A stretch of DNA of 64,000 nucleotides from Parasponia andersonii (GCA_002914805.1 JXTB01000558.1:81304-145303), one strand, 5' to 3'; positions 33,489 to 45,950 are shown, numbered from the stretch's first letter. Notes: generated by a model from the sequence alone, not told the origin. Numbers and translations: made by a program.

Positions 33489-34597
33489 CCATATGAGATT
33501 CTTTACTTCTTTATTTTTTTTTTTTTGGGTGATTTGAACTGTATTAATAATGCAAAATATAAAAGGTTCCTGATTGCAATAAAAATATCAAATATTAATA
33601 GGGGAGTCTATATAGTATTGTGGACAGAATCAGTAAACAAATGACTTATAAAATTTTTTAAGAAAAAAATTAAGTACACAAAATAGATTAATTCAGTTAA
33701 TATAGATCACGAAAGGATTGGGTTGAAATCATAAGCCATTTGGTTGAAATCGATGAGCCAAAGTTGACAGGCTACTATTATTATTTTTTCACTTTTCCTT
33801 GAAATTTCGCGCACGTCTAATTGCAAAAAGAAGACTAACAACGACTAGTAATTGTTATAAAAAAAGTTCGAAACAAATCTAAAAGATTTCAAGAAGCCTG
33901 AAAAATATAGATTTAAAAGTATTATCCAGAATCTTTTTATGCGTCAATATACAGGGTAGTACATGACTGTCTTATTAGTCTTTTTAGGCCCTATTTAGTG
34001 CCTTATTTAGTGGGTTTGCACTATAACTGGAATAAGAAGCATTGGTCATAATCCCATATACAGTGCTAAATTGGGATTTGGAATCTGGGATCAATATCAA
34101 CATAAAAATTAGCCTGTGATATATTAAAAAAAAAAAGATTACTTAGTGCCATATTTGTCAAGATTTTTAATTTTATTTTTTGGAGGTTAACCAACTGTAG
34201 AAGACTCAATTATATATTCTATTAATTAAAATTTTGGAACTACTAGTTCCAGCCTTATAGTGGGCGTACTCCATTTCAGTCCCACATTTCAACACAAGTT
34301 GCAATCATCATTTAAAGCTTGTTAATTATTTTTTAGATTTAAATTTAATTGAAGTAAATTAAAATTAGTTATAATTAAAATTTCAGTGTTTAAAATTAAT
34401 TTATATTATATTTCAAATTCGAAAAAATAATATTCATAATTCCAATCTTATCTAACATAAAGCACAAAAGTTAGTGTCAAACATATGCCAATTGAATCTA
34501 ATCCATTCCAATCATATGTAATAACCTTGTCCAATTTCGTACACCAAAAGTTCCTGATTTGTCTAACAATTTTAACAATTGAAATTTTACCTCTATT
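33489..34597. other. AT-rich intergenic, nothing recognised
   Basis: Upstream of UGT copy 2. Poly-T at about 33514-33526, no open frame with recognisable content, no terminal-repeat structure noticed. Confidence 0.45.
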
Positions 34598-34600
34598 TTA

Positions 34601-34806
34601 TAGGATAGCACTGCATGTCTCAATTTTTGTATCAAATTTTTTGTACCAACATACGTGTGATGTAAGTTGTCACCATCTAATTTCTGTATTAATACTTACC
34701 ACAAATAGAATAAATATCGTCACTAATTAAGTGGTGACAAATCACATGTCTTATGTGTTGGTATTAAAATTTTGGTACAAAAATTAGTATCCCAAACATT
34801 ATCCTA
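34601..34806. mobile_element. MITE, 206 bp, long inverted repeats, TTA TSD
   Basis: The left arm TAGGATAGCACTGCATG... and right arm ...CCCAAACATTATCCTA pair over about 80 bp each: CTCAATTTTTGTATC against GATACTAATTTTTG, TTGTACCAACATA against TGTGTTGGTAT-like, and GTTGTCACCA against TGGTGACAA. TTA lies on both sides (34598-34600 and 34807-34809), as for PIF/Harbinger (Tourist-like) MITEs. The open frame at 34485-34730 is a by-product. Confidence 0.65.
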
Positions 34807-34809
34807 TTA

Positions 34810-35077
34810 TATAAAGCCAAAAAGTTTTCTCTTTATTAGGCCAAGGAGTGTGGGCTTCTTATTTTTCTGGAATCAATCGCATTTGATTATTCTATAAAAT
34901 CTATTCAACAACTCGTATATATATGTATATATATGTGGGGCTAGTACGATGAGGATTTTTTATTTTCTCTATCAGAGGGAAACTAGAATAATCTTTAAAT
35001 CTGATGGCAAAAATTGATTATGTAGTTGTACAATGCTAAATTTTTTCATTTAGTTTTCATTGAAATTTGTTAAAGCA
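34810..35077. other. AT-rich spacer, nothing recognised
   Basis: A TA microsatellite at about 34917-34936 and no other structure. Confidence 0.4.
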
Positions 35078-36769
35078 TGTACGACCAAAAATTCAAAACT
35101 GTGAGTTTTAATAATTTTAAGAGAAAATAAAATAAAATATTAAATTTTACAAAATATAGAAGAAATTAAATATTAGATAATATCGGTTTGATTCTCATTA
35201 TAAATTCCATAATCATTAAAACTCTTATTAGTTTTAGTTACTTAACAAATATACCCATTAAAGTTTAAGAATATTTTCAGCTATCTCATTTGGAAACTTA
35301 TTGAGAAACCACATACTTTATTAAATTGAGTTCAATTGATAATCTTTAATTTAATGTTTAAAATAGGTTATATAAAATTACTTGTAGTTTCAAGTTCTCA
35401 AATTAACTACCAAACCACCCTCATACATCCACTTAATAAATTTACTAGTCTTGGCTAAATAATTGAATAAAGAAACAGAATATAGATACCCACTAGGAAA
35501 ATAGGAGTAGGAATTGTAAGTACAAGATACACAACTTGTCTAACCACCAGAATGACTACAATAAATAGACAAACACCCGAAAGTAGGGTAAATATAAGAA
35601 CTGAGCATTCATATGCTCAATAGAAATTTAATTACCTTTTAGAATGAATGCAATTTTATCACACCTATATAGTTAATACATTTTCCAAAATCCATTTATA
35701 AACCGAGTTTATAAAATAATTGAAATCAGGAATAATTATATATTCAAAACTAAAATCAAAACCACAAGATTATACATATCATAAATCATCCCATTCTATA
35801 AGCTCATATCCTCTCATCATGAATTAGAGTAACTCGTACTATGCATAACTCGTACTACGTATACTAAGTACTCTATGCCTCATAACTATCCCAAAAAGCC
35901 AGATAGATACCCATATGTCTATTTCTTTTGAACCAGAGGAGCAACTGAATGCCTATGCCTACTGAATGGGAGTAATCAGAAGATCCCATACAGGTTTACT
36001 GGCTCTCATCAAGGGCAAGGGTATTGGTTGCCTACTAAATATCGCGATGCATAAGATGTATATCATGTGTGATCCTATGGTATGTATAATATATAACAAG
36101 ATATGTAATAACTATGCAAAATATAACTAAACAATGTTTTAAAAACTCCACTTGACATTATTATAGAATTTACTGTACCATGGGCAACAAATCTGTTGTA
36201 CTACTCCACAATCATGATGTTACAAGTATGTATAAGAGTCACACAGTCCAATTCCAAAATAATCTAAAATTTTCTAACAGTTTATCAAAATATCATTTTA
36301 TTCACGAATATTTACCAAATAGTCCAAATGGAAAATTTAACTTAAACATTTATAAAACCAGGTAATTGAACCCCTACCTCGAAATGGTAACTACGTCAAG
36401 TGCAAAACGCATGAAGAATCTCCCGTTGGTCACTTAGGTGCTATGACGGTCATTTCAAAATGCTAGTAAGCTCACTTTAAAAAGTGACTTTTCTAATAGA
36501 GCCTTAAATTGAAACACAAAGGTCACCACTGAATTCAAAGCACCCATAAATGCCAGGTTAGATATTTAATTTGTCTTAAAAACGGGTACTAGCGCGAAAT
36601 CTAGCCCGTGGCATCCAGAATGACACTATTCATGAGCCGCGAATTCATGCCACTTCGAAACATATTGACATTATATATCAAAACTCGATTGTCAGCATTA
36701 CTAGATCCAAATTCGAAGTCGGAATTCAGTTTCTAGGTCTCGAGCATTAAATCTAGGAATTACAAAAAT

Positions 36770-37010
36770 GTCTCTAGTTGAAATTAATTTAAAAAATGTC
36801 CACTTTTTCCAAAGTATTTAGAAAAATATCATCTTTGCTGAATATTTACAAAAATATAATTTTTTAAAAAATATTTTTGAAAGTATCATTATCACATAAC
36901 TATTTAGGAAAATATCACTTTTGAAAATATTTGAAAAATTATCACGTTCGCTAATTATTTGTAAGAATGTCATGTTTACATAAACATTTCTGAAAATAAC
37001 ACTATTCTAA
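36770..37010. repeat. degenerate short tandem repeats
   Basis: About six diverged units of 30-45 bp, each with TATTT-x-(A)n-ATATCACTTT or a close variant (AGTATTTAGAAAAATATCATC, AATATTTACAAAAATATAAT and similar). They lie inside the LTR at 35078-37815. Confidence 0.5.
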
Positions 37011-37060
37011 TCTCCGCAAAAGGCCCAATCTCAATAGTAACATACTTTCAACCCAACACT

Positions 37061-37165
37061 ATTTTGGTTTGAAAGAATACCACTTTTTGTTCTGAATTAG
37101 AAAAATTAGAAAAATACCAAATTTTTCTAATTCAAAACAAAAGTGGTATTCTTGCAAACCAAAAT
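37061..37165. repeat. near-perfect inverted repeat (hairpin), arms about 46 bp, loop about 12 bp
   Basis: The left arm begins ATTTTGGTTTGAAAGAATAC and the right arm ends GTATTCTTGCAAACCAAAAT. Both continue through CCACTTTTTGTTCTGAATT / AATTCAAAACAAAAGTGG with about three mismatches in total. TTTTGGTTTGCAAAATTG follows at 37168 as a further direct copy of the arm end. Confidence 0.75.
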
Positions 37166-37815
37166 AATTTTGGTTTGCAAAATTGTCAATTTGAAAATTA
37201 ACTTACTTCCAGATATCATTTTAACACATATCCATCATAATTATTCATGATTTTAATTTTTCTTTTACCACATATAATTATCTCAGGTAAAATAATTACC
37301 AACAGAAATAATTATAAAAATATCACTTTTTAAACATATCTATAAAACAGCCACGATGGTCGAAATCATATGGGTGGTGAGATGACGGCCGAGACCGGTC
37401 AGAAAATGATGCAATGACGAAATGAGTCTAACCATACTATCGATGTCGCAAAAGGATGTCCGGTGAAACTTTAGTGACCAAAAAACCTCATGGTGGCCGG
37501 AGAATTCAAGATGGCCGAACTTTGCTCCCTGTCGACAAAATCCGATGGTACTTAGTGTCACTTTCTCATTGGCGGTCGGGGAGGATGGCTAGCCAGTGCG
37601 TCGGCTGATCGGAGCTATGGTGTGCCAGCAGTGAAGCTTTGAAGTTTTGGTGTTTTCTTTCTTTCTCGTGGACCTCTCTTGAAAAAGATGAGGAAATGAA
37701 GGGTTTTAAATGTAATTTCTGGAAACTTTAGATTTTAACTTAATATTCTCGACATTTTGAATAAAATATTCAAAAATAAGTATTTACCAAAGTGCCATTG
37801 GTTCAAAAATTACAT

Positions 37816-38214
37816 TTATACCCCTTCTCTAAAGTTAGGTTTTTACTAAGTATTTACTGTATTTTGGATGGGCAACTTCTTTTATACCTATATTTCTTCT
37901 CTTTCCACTCCTCTTTCGAGTCTCATGCCTTTCTATACCTATTCCACACCATAGTCCACACATACCTACTTTTAGTTTAGTTGTCTACGTTTTTAATTGT
38001 TTGCTTTTCAATAATACCAGTGTTTCATTATTCGCATTAATAATACCTAAAAAATATAATTTCAATCATATTAAGTAATCTACCGTTTATGAACTATAAA
38101 ATTTCATTCTTTTATAAAGGTATAAGTGGAATTTAAAAAAATATATTAAAAACGTTAAAAATATGTTAATATAAATTTGGCCAAAAGTGAGAATCTTGGG
38201 AAAACTGGGCTTAA
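37816..38214. other. AT-rich, nothing recognised
   Basis: It may hold the outer part of the left copia LTR (by length of the right LTR it should start near 38006), but no alignment is visible. Confidence 0.35.
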
Positions 38215-38384
38215 AATTCATTATACTATTTTGTAAATACAAGAATACACTAAAAACTTGGATAATAAAGTATAGGCTATTAGATACACACAAACCATAA
38301 TAAGCCCAACTTATAACAGAAGTCCAAATAACTAAACTAATTTTCTATGGCCCAATGAGTCACAAATAAGTTTATTTTCTAACC
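38215..38384 (-). repeat. 3' LTR of the copia element (inner part)
   Basis: Aligns with 52870-53032: TATACTAT...TACAAGAATAC, GGCTATTA, then CCAAATAACTAAACTA, CCCAATG(A/G)GTCACAAATAAG and TTTATTTTCTAAC. Similarity fades below 38215, where the LTR is either diverged or truncated. Confidence 0.65.
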
Positions 38385-38394
38385 TTCCTCTTTG

Positions 38395-38811
38395 TGATAC
38401 CTAATAAATTTCTTAACTTAAGAAAATCTTCATGCTTGAGTGATTTGGTGAAAATATCTGCCACTTGGTCTTAAGTCTTCACATACTTAAGTTGCACATC
38501 CTTTCTTGTAACACATTCTTTTATGTAATAGTAAAGGGTATCAATGTGCTTGCTTCTATCATGGAAGACAGGATTCTTTGCCAAAGTAATTGCTGATTTA
38601 TTGTCAATATAGATCTACGTGAGTTTATTCTGTAGAATGCATAGTTCCTTCAATAAGTTTCTTAGACAAATTACATGACAAACACACGATGTAGCAGTAA
38701 TATACCCTAGTTCACAACGTGAAAGTGTGACGATTAGTTGCTTCTTAGACATCTATACAAAAGCAGTGTCTCCTATGAAGAATGTAAAACTACCAATACT
38801 CTTTTGATCAT
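38395..38811 (-). pseudogene. copia RNase H relic
   Basis: The minus strand shows the end of a copia RNase H (family pattern H-x-R-x-K-H-I-D at about 38545-38575) with stops. It lies between the reverse transcriptase and the purine tract as expected. Confidence 0.6.
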
Positions 38812-40080
38812 CTAAGTCTCTACTAAAATCACTATCACTATAAGCCACAAGATTATAGTTAATAGATGATGAATATCGTAAGCCAAAATTAGTTGTACCT
38901 TTAATATATCTAAGGATTCTCTTCGTACTTTCAAGTGAGTGGTTGTTGGAGATTCCATATAACGACTGACTAGGCCGACAACATAGAGAATGTCAGGTCT
39001 TGTGCAAGTCAAGTAATGCAAACTTCAAACTAAGCTCTAGCAGAGTATTGGATCCACCTTTTCTCCTTCATCATGCTTTGACAGTTTGACTCCACATTCA
39101 ATCGGTGTATTGATAGCCTCACAATAATTCATCTTGAACTGGTTGATGATCTCCTTGGCATAACCTTCTTGTAAAATAAAAATTCCATCTTCTTCTTGCT
39201 TCATTTCTATGCCAAGATAGTAACATATGAGCCTAATGTCGGTCATCTCGAACTCTTTTGTCATTGCTTTCTTAAACTCTTCGAACATGGCTAGATTACT
39301 CTCCGTGAAGAGGAAGTCATCGACCTAAAGGCACACGATCATGATATCTTCATCTTTTAGTTTGATGTATAATGCATACTCATAAGGACATTTAATGAAG
39401 TTGTTATCTTGGAAGTACTGGTCGATGCAGCTATTCCATGCTCTCGATGCTTATTTTAACCTGTAAAGGGCCTTCTTCAACTTTAGAATCTTATCTTCTT
39501 GTCCCTTAATCTCATATCCAGATGGTTACTCTATATAGACTTCTTCTTCAAGGACTTCATTTAAGAAAGTAGACTTGGCATCCATTAGATGAATTTTCAA
39601 TTTGTTTTGAGCAGCTAATGAGATGATCAATTGTACCATTTCTAGAAGAGCGATAAGAGCAAATACCTCATCATAGTCTATACTGGGTCTTTGACTATAT
39701 CCCTTCGTGACTAATCTTGCCTTATATCTCTCCACTTCTCCATTTTACTCTAATTGCTTTGTGCTCCTTGGGAAGTGTAGCAAGCTCCCATGTATCATTC
39801 TTTGTGTTCGCCTTTACTTTTTTATCCATCACATCTCACCACTTTTTACTTTGAGCAACTTCATCAAAGTTTAATGATTCACAATCAGCAAGAAGGAAAA
39901 AGAGAGTCAAGTCATTTTGATTCTCAGTTACCTCATATATCTGTTGTAAATTCCTTAATCTTGGTATCCTTTAACTTGAACTGCTGCTTGAAGATGATCT
40001 TGGTGTTGTTTCTTGATGAGTGCTTGCCGTTGGTGAACTACATAGGGTAACAAGCTCTTGCAGTTCCTCTCGTGCTTGCC
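38812..40080 (-). pseudogene. copia reverse transcriptase relic
   Basis: Minus-strand segments read KARLVTKGYSQ and DYDEVFA (39526-39735), DAKSTFLNEVLEEEVYIE, then MFEEFKKAMTKEFEMTDI, YYLGIEM, GYAKEIINQFKM (39037-39288), and the downstream HYLTCTRPDILYVVGLVSRYM (38812-39021). At the active site (about 39315-39330) the codon for the Tyr of YVDD is a stop, so VDD follows a TAG. Gaps between segments are frameshifts. Confidence 0.8.
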
Positions 40081-40319
40081 CTATTCTTCATTGCTCGTTT
40101 TCTTCTTCAATGTATGGTCAGAAGTCATAATTTCCCTCTTGTGTGTACCATTCCCTAGTGCTTTCTTCGTCAAACTCCACGTCATGACTAATAAGGGTTT
40201 TACCATTGCTTGGATTGTAGAGCTTGTAGCCTTTTGAGTTAGAGTCATAGCCGATGAAGATAAACTTCTCACTTTTATCGTCGAGCTTCGTTCTCTTTTC
40301 ATCGGACAAGTGAGCATAA
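40081..40319 (-). pseudogene. copia integrase C-terminal relic
   Basis: The minus strand reads DEKRTKLDDKSEKFIFIGYD, then SKGYKLYNPSNGKTLISHDV, the post-core segment of copia integrase. The chromovirus LTR begins directly before its first codons. The preceding residues lie at 47987 and beyond. Confidence 0.8.
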
Positions 40320-42654
40320 TGTTACACCCCGCTCATTTGGCTCCATAAATCTAAATGTTATTGCTCATGGCTCTATAGTCCTCTATATATATATATATAT
40401 ACTACTCACCCAAAAGGATAGAGAAAGGCCATAGAATGTGGTGGACACTTCTAGAATGATCAAGAGAGGTCTTGGCCATGCTAGAAGACTCTAGATTGCA
40501 CTACTAAGTCCTAGAAGGCTCTAGACAAGGCCGGATAATGCTAGATGCTAGAAATTCCGATTCAATAAATCTCAAAAAACAATTTTTTTGAAAACAATTT
40601 TCGCAATTTTGTAAACAAATCAAGAACGCAGCAAAATAAGTATTTTAAAATTTTTCTTGAAACTTTACAAAACAAAAATATAGGATTGTTGATCTAATAT
40701 AAATCAATTCATAGATCTTGGTTTAGATAAAACCTAGAAGCGCTTCACAACTATTGAGTCTTCCTATCTATTCTTTAGAGCCCATTGAAGGATCTGGTGT
40801 GTGGGCACCTTCTTGATTCCCAATGAGATATGAGCGAACGATCTGAAAGACGATCTTCCTTCTCCTTGAGTGCACGTCTACGACCATGGGTATCTCTCCC
40901 TTAGCAGCCATAAATGAACACGGGACTTCTCTCGCGGCAGCTCGTCTCTCCCACAGTCTCTTTTTCTCTCTATCACACAAAAATGCACAGTTACTATGCA
41001 TGAATGGTGTGTACAACCCTTAGAGTGACTTAGGAGAATTTTTCTTTTAAGTATTTAAAGAGATGTAAATCCTAATGGGCTAATTGGGCTTAACTGACTA
41101 TTCAATTAGTTATTGAGCTATGTGTGAGATAGGCAGGGGACCTTATAGATCCAAATAGTCTAAGCTCAAATGGGCCAACTACCCATAATCATAATTAACT
41201 CTTAATTATGATCGGGCCTTGTCCATTAATATTGGGACACTCCACGATAGACCCAATATTGCACTCTTAGACTAAATGTCATATATTTTCTGTAAAGCTA
41301 ATTAACACTTTAATTAACTTGATCTATTTAGCATATATTATACCCGTAGATATACCCCCGATGCAATGCCATACTAGTGAGGTGAAATTACCGTATTAAT
41401 CCTCTAGTACATATTTACCTTTGAGTTGCCATTTTTTATCTAATGGATAATAATTGACTATGGTGTTTGTAACTGCCCATACAAACATAGTCAAATTCAC
41501 AAAGTGAATACCTGGCGCCTAGTTTTTTATTATCCAAGTCCTTGAAAAAACTCAAAGTGACATTATATGCATAGTGTCCAAATCATGAAAGGCGTTCTCG
41601 TCAATTCACAAATCTTATCTTCCAAGATATCGGAGTTCGAAGCATATAATCGGAACTAGTCATTTAGTAAGTCAAAAAGATAAAACTCATGACAGCAAGT
41701 CCGACAATCACTAGGATTAAGGTAATCTTGCAATAGTGCTAGATTAGTGAAAGATAGAATATTGAGTTACGGCACTTAACCTCAAATTATATTTTCACTT
41801 GGTCCAATTCAATGCACTTATAACTTTCTTATAACGCACTAGTGTTTCTATCCAAAGTCAGACACTTCGATGATTGGAGACTTCATCAATCCCGTTGAAA
41901 TAGACAACACTACATTCTATGACAAAATAAAGTATTCCATCTTTATTTGCAGAATGTGAACTTTTAATTTAGACATAATGAAATAAATAATTTAGTCTCC
42001 CACATGTGAACACTTCACACGAACAATTATTTATTACTCATTATTAGTTATGGAAACTTTTAGACATTTGCATAATAGAAAACATAAACATCACATGTAT
42101 GTTATTGGGACATAATATGGAATTTATTAATAACAAATAGATAACACTTAAATAAAATATATATTGTTTAAAATTCTAAACAAAGAAACTGCTTTCTAGG
42201 GCATATTCCTAACACTAGATGGGTCGGACGATCCTAGAAGCTCCTAGAATGACTTGGAAGAGCTAAGATGGTGGGTAAACCTCTTAGAAGGATATGGACT
42301 ATGTTTGTTCTAGATTTCTCTATGTAAATATATTTGTAGATATTGTAACTTTATTTGAGAATATTTTAGACCTTTTGTAAGATCATGCCACTTGGCACAA
42401 TCATAACCCTTAGTTGGTTTAGGCTTTGCCTATATAAAGGACCCCTTGGGTTCATTTGTACACAAGTCCCATTTGTGAGAGTAAGTATTCTAAGAGTAAT
42501 ATAAAGCATTCTTTCGCTCAAACTATCTTATCATTTGCCACTTTGTCTCACAGCTTACTCTAAGTCCATTTTATGAGTGTTGGTAGGCTGAGTTAGTGTG
42601 ACGGACTGTGCTAAGTACCGCACAATTGTCTAGCTTGAGGCTAGGGTTGCGACA
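40320..42654 (+). repeat. left LTR of the chromovirus, interrupted
   Basis: 40320-40545 plus 42220-42654 (about 660 bp) matches the right LTR at 47346-47986: GCCCCGCTCAT/CACCCCGCTCAT start, CTCTA(C/T)(A/G)GTCCTCTATATAT, CTAGAATGATCAAGAGAGGTC, CTATATAAAGGACCCCTTGG (a TATA box at about 42430 and 47760). The interruption is the solo LTR at 40546-42214. Confidence 0.8.
40546..42214 (+). repeat. solo LTR, 1669 bp, with CTAGA TSD
   Basis: Starts TGCTAGAAATTCCG and ends GGGCATATTCCTAACA, flanked on both sides by CTAGA (40541-40545 and 42215-42219). The empty site exists in the right LTR at about 47546 (GGTGCTAGATGGGTAGG), which proves the insertion. A second, partial copy of its tail is at 3632-3760. 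No PBS or coding domain is inside. A reverse-strand open frame (40768-41016) is arginine-rich with no recognised domain. The termini fit a copia-type LTR. Confidence 0.8.
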
Positions 42655-42657
42655 GCA

Positions 42658-42672
42658 TGGTATCAGATCTTG
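42658..42672 (+). promoter_or_regulatory. primer-binding site of the chromovirus
   Basis: TGGTATCAGATCTTGG follows three nucleotides after the LTR end. It matches the initiator-Met site TGGTATCAGAGC at all but one of 12 positions. Confidence 0.75.
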
Positions 42673-42823
42673 GTTGCTCTTTTTATCTTGGTGGTTCCAT
42701 TGTCCATATGAAGACAATGGCTGCAACTCCTGACCCCGTCGAAGTTGGTGTTTCTGAATGTGAGCGCGATGAAGGAGAAGGGTAATACTCGCGACAAGTC
42801 GAGGGACGTGATGACTAGCTAGA

Positions 42824-43990
42824 TTGTCCTATCTAGAGTCCAACTTCGGCACATTGGGCAAGCGTGTAGACAATCTAGATGGTCATTGCGACAGTTTGGA
42901 GACCGAGGATACGGAGATCCACAGCAGCATCAAAGATGCACTTGGTGGGCTAAAGGCTGACTTAAGACGCGAGATCGAGTCCCTTCATTCGAAGATTGCC
43001 AAGGTACGAGATCTCTTCCAAAGAGAACTCACTAATGTTTTACTTAGAGTAGATGAGATAGGTTGTGTTCTTGCTTTGTGCAAGTGAGCGGTGGCCACGG
43101 GGGTGACCACCACAATAACTATTGAGGCAAGAAAGGTCGAGGTGCCTAAACCAAAGACCTTCAATGGTACTCGCAATACGAGGGAAGTTGAGAACTTCCT
43201 ATGGGGACTTGGGCAATACTTCGAGGCCGCCAGTGTGACGGATAATGCTGGTAAAATTCGTAATGCTACCTTGTATCTAACCGATACTACTATGCTATGG
43301 TGGAGGTGGAGACATGGGGAGATACAACGAGGGGTGTGCATTATAGCCACCTTTGATGACTTCAAAAGGGAGCTAAAAAAGGAAATTGTTCCTCGAGAAT
43401 GCCGAAAAGGAGACGAGAGGTTGTCTTCGCCGCATCAAACAATTCGGCAGTGTTAGAGACTACGTGAAAGAGTTTACCATACTCTTACTTGAAGTCCTAA
43501 CACTTCAGATAAAGATGCCCTATTCTTGTTCATGGATTGTCTTCAGAACTGGGCTAAGTTAGAGCTCAAGCATCATGGTGTCTAGGACTTAACCGATGCT
43601 ATTATGGCAGCCGAGAGCCTTGTTGATTACTCTACCAATAAAGACCCTTCTAAAGCCAAAGATAAGAATAGTGGTGGAGCAAAGAGTGGAGGAGAGCAAA
43701 CAAAAGGAGGAAAATGGAACAAAGATAGTTCCTCTTACTGGCACAAAGACAAGGGCAAAGAGAAGGAAAATCATGACTTCTCCAAGCTAGGTGTCAAGTG
43801 CTTCCTTTGTGATGCGCCATATTGGGCACGCGAGTGTCCCAAGAAGAAAGCTCTCAGTGCCTTAATTGCCTCCGAGCCAAGCAAAGAAGAAGGTGATAGA
43901 GAAGATGGTGGTGCACGTGTTGGTTCCTTGCAACTCCTTAATGCCTTGCAATCAGCCCCTAAGTTACAACCTAAGGGCCTACTTTTTGTG
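42824..43990 (+). pseudogene. chromovirus gag relic
   Basis: One frame from 42824 reads a coiled-coil-like N terminus (LGKRVDNLDGHCDSLETE), a stop at 43085, then PKPKTFNGTRNTREVENFLW and the capsid segment (LYLTDTTMLWWRWRH). After a frameshift near 43430 come VRDYVKEFT and a basic stretch with a degraded zinc knuckle CFLCDAPYWAREC, where Tyr replaces the His ligand. A TAG at about 43583 interrupts the capsid end. Confidence 0.75.
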
Positions 43991-44341
43991 GATGCAAAAA
44001 TTAATGGCAAAGCCACTAGAGCCTTGGTTAATACGTGTGTATCCCATAACTTTGTCTCTGTTGAAGAAGCTAGGCGGTTGGGCTTGACAGTGTCTAATGG
44101 AGGAGGCTCCCTCAAGGCAATGAACTCAATAGCACACCCCATCCATGGGATTGCTCATGGTGTTAAGGCTAGCCTAGGTGCATGGGCTAGCCAACTTGAC
44201 TTATCAGTGGTGCCTATAGATGATTTTGCAGTGATGCTTAGTTTGGAGTTCCTTGATGCAGTGCGGGCATTCCCTGTTTCTTTTACCAACTCTATGTGTA
44301 TTATGGATGGTGAAAAGACTTGTGTGGTACCAACAGAATGA
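43991..44341 (+). pseudogene. chromovirus protease relic, active site lost
   Basis: Continues the gag frame: the DTG-A-S-H-N-F-V pattern of the family is ALVNTCVSHNFVS here (about 44014-44053), so catalytic Asp is Asn and the Gly is Cys. The following EARRLGLTV and FLDAVRAFPVSF are family-typical. The frame ends at a TGA (44339-44341). Confidence 0.75.
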
Positions 44342-44477
44342 TCCAGAAAGTGGAAAAGAAAGTACTCTTTGCACTTCAATTCAAGAAGAGCTTGAGAAGG
44401 AAGGAGGAGAGTTACTTGGCCATCCTAAAAGACCACGATGATGAAGAGTTGGAACCTCAAGGTAACCTGCCCGTGGA

Positions 44478-45950
44478 GTGCAAACTGTCTTGGATGAATT
44501 CCAAGATGTGATGCCTGATGCCCTGCCTAAGAAACTTCCACCTAGGAGAAAGGTGGATCATGAAATCGAGCTTGAGCAAGGCACGAGGCCACCTGCGATG
44601 AGTCCCTGTCGAATGGCTCTTCTGGAGTTTATAGAACTCCAGAAACAACTAAAGGAGTTGCTTGATGCGGGTTTTATCAGGCCCTCCAAAGCTTCTTTTG
44701 GAGCCTTAGTGTTGTTCCAGAAGAAGAAAGATGGCTCACTAAGGATGTGCATTGATTACCAGGCTCTTAACAAGATGACGATAAAGAACAAGTACCCCAT
44801 CCCGCTTATTGCCGACTTGTTCAATTAACTTGGGAATACTAGATACTTCTCAAAGCTTGATCTAAAATTGGGGTACTACCAAGTGTGCATAGCAGAGGGA
44901 GATGAGCCCAAGACTACATGCATGACAAGGTATGGTGCTTATGAGTTCCTAGTCATGCCATTTGTTCTTACCAATGAACCTGCTACCTTTTGCACCCATA
45001 TAAATAAGTTATTCCATCCCTATCTTGATCAATTCATGGTAATCTATCTTGATGATATAATCGTCTATAGCAAGACCATGGAAGAGCATCTAGAACATAT
45101 GAGGAAGGTGTTCAAGGTCTTGAGGAAAAACATACTATTTATCAAGAAAAAGAAATGCTCCTTCACCCAAGAGGAAGTAATGTTCCTAGGACATAAGATA
45201 AAGGATAGAAAAATTATGATGGATGAAATCAAGGTGCAAGCCATCCAAGAGTGGGAACTGCTTACTAAGGTGCCAGAATTGAGGTCTTTCCTCGGACTTG
45301 TGAACTACTATTGATGGTTCATCAAGTCCTACGCAGTAAGAGCAGCGCCACTTACTAACCTACTCAAGAAGAATAAGTCTTGGGAGTTGACACTTGAGTG
45401 TCAAGTTTCATTTGAAGACTTGAAGAGGGCGGTAAGTGAAGAGTCGGTTCTCAGCTTACCCGATCACTCAAAGGCATATGAGCTTCATACGGATGCTTTT
45501 GACTTTGCTGTTAGTGTAGTACTAATGCAAGAAGAGAGTCCAATTGCTTATGAAAGCTACAAACTCAATGAAACTGATAGACACTACACAGTGTAAGAAA
45601 AAGAGATGACTACTGTCATCCATTGCCTAAGGGTGTGGCGACACTACTTGTTGGGTACTCACTTCACAATCATGATCGATAACGTAGCCACAAGCTACTT
45701 TCAAACTCAGAAAAAGTTAAGTCCCAAGCAAGCTCGGTGGCAAGACTTCTTGGTAAAATTTGATTACAAGCTTGAATACAAGCTTGGGAAGGCCAATGTG
45801 GTGGCAGATGTCCTAATTAGAAAGGTAGAGTTGGCCATCTTAAGCAAGCCCAACAGCACCCTGATAGAGAAAATCAAGGAAGGACTAGAATACGATGTTC
45901 TTGCAAAGAGCCAGCTAACCCTAGCGACGGAAGGAAAGATGAGACAGTTT
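44478..45950 (+). pseudogene. chromovirus reverse transcriptase and RNase H relic
   Basis: One frame carries RT from 44478: [40 protein letters not shown], a stop at 44826, [17 protein letters not shown], and an intact active site VIYLDDIIVYS (about 45036-45070). LGLVNYY ends at a TGA (45312-45314; family Arg). RNase H follows in the same frame: HTDAFDFAVSVVL, then after a stop at 45594 VWRHYLLGTHFTIMIDN and the end near 45950. Most stops are single-base changes. Confidence 0.85.

Larger units (their letters stand above)
35078..37815 (-). repeat. LTR related to the LARD family, minus orientation
   Basis: It starts TGTACGACCAAAAATTC and contains stretches collinear with 24884-27024: TAACTACCAAACCACC...CATACATCCACTTA near 35400, a GCTCACTTT...GAGCCTTAAATTGAAA block near 36470 that corresponds to 26240-26280, and a GTGAAGCTTTGAAG block near 37630 that corresponds to 26848. 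No primer-binding site, purine tract or partner was found, so it is solo or truncated. The right edge is approximate. Confidence 0.5.

Noticed and set aside
33459..33644. 61-residue open frame upstream of UGT copy 2
   Set aside because: Starts in the conserved promoter block read on the opposite strand; no motif.
40768..41016. 82-residue open frame in the solo LTR
   Set aside because: Lies inside a defined LTR and has no recognised domain; Arg-rich by composition.
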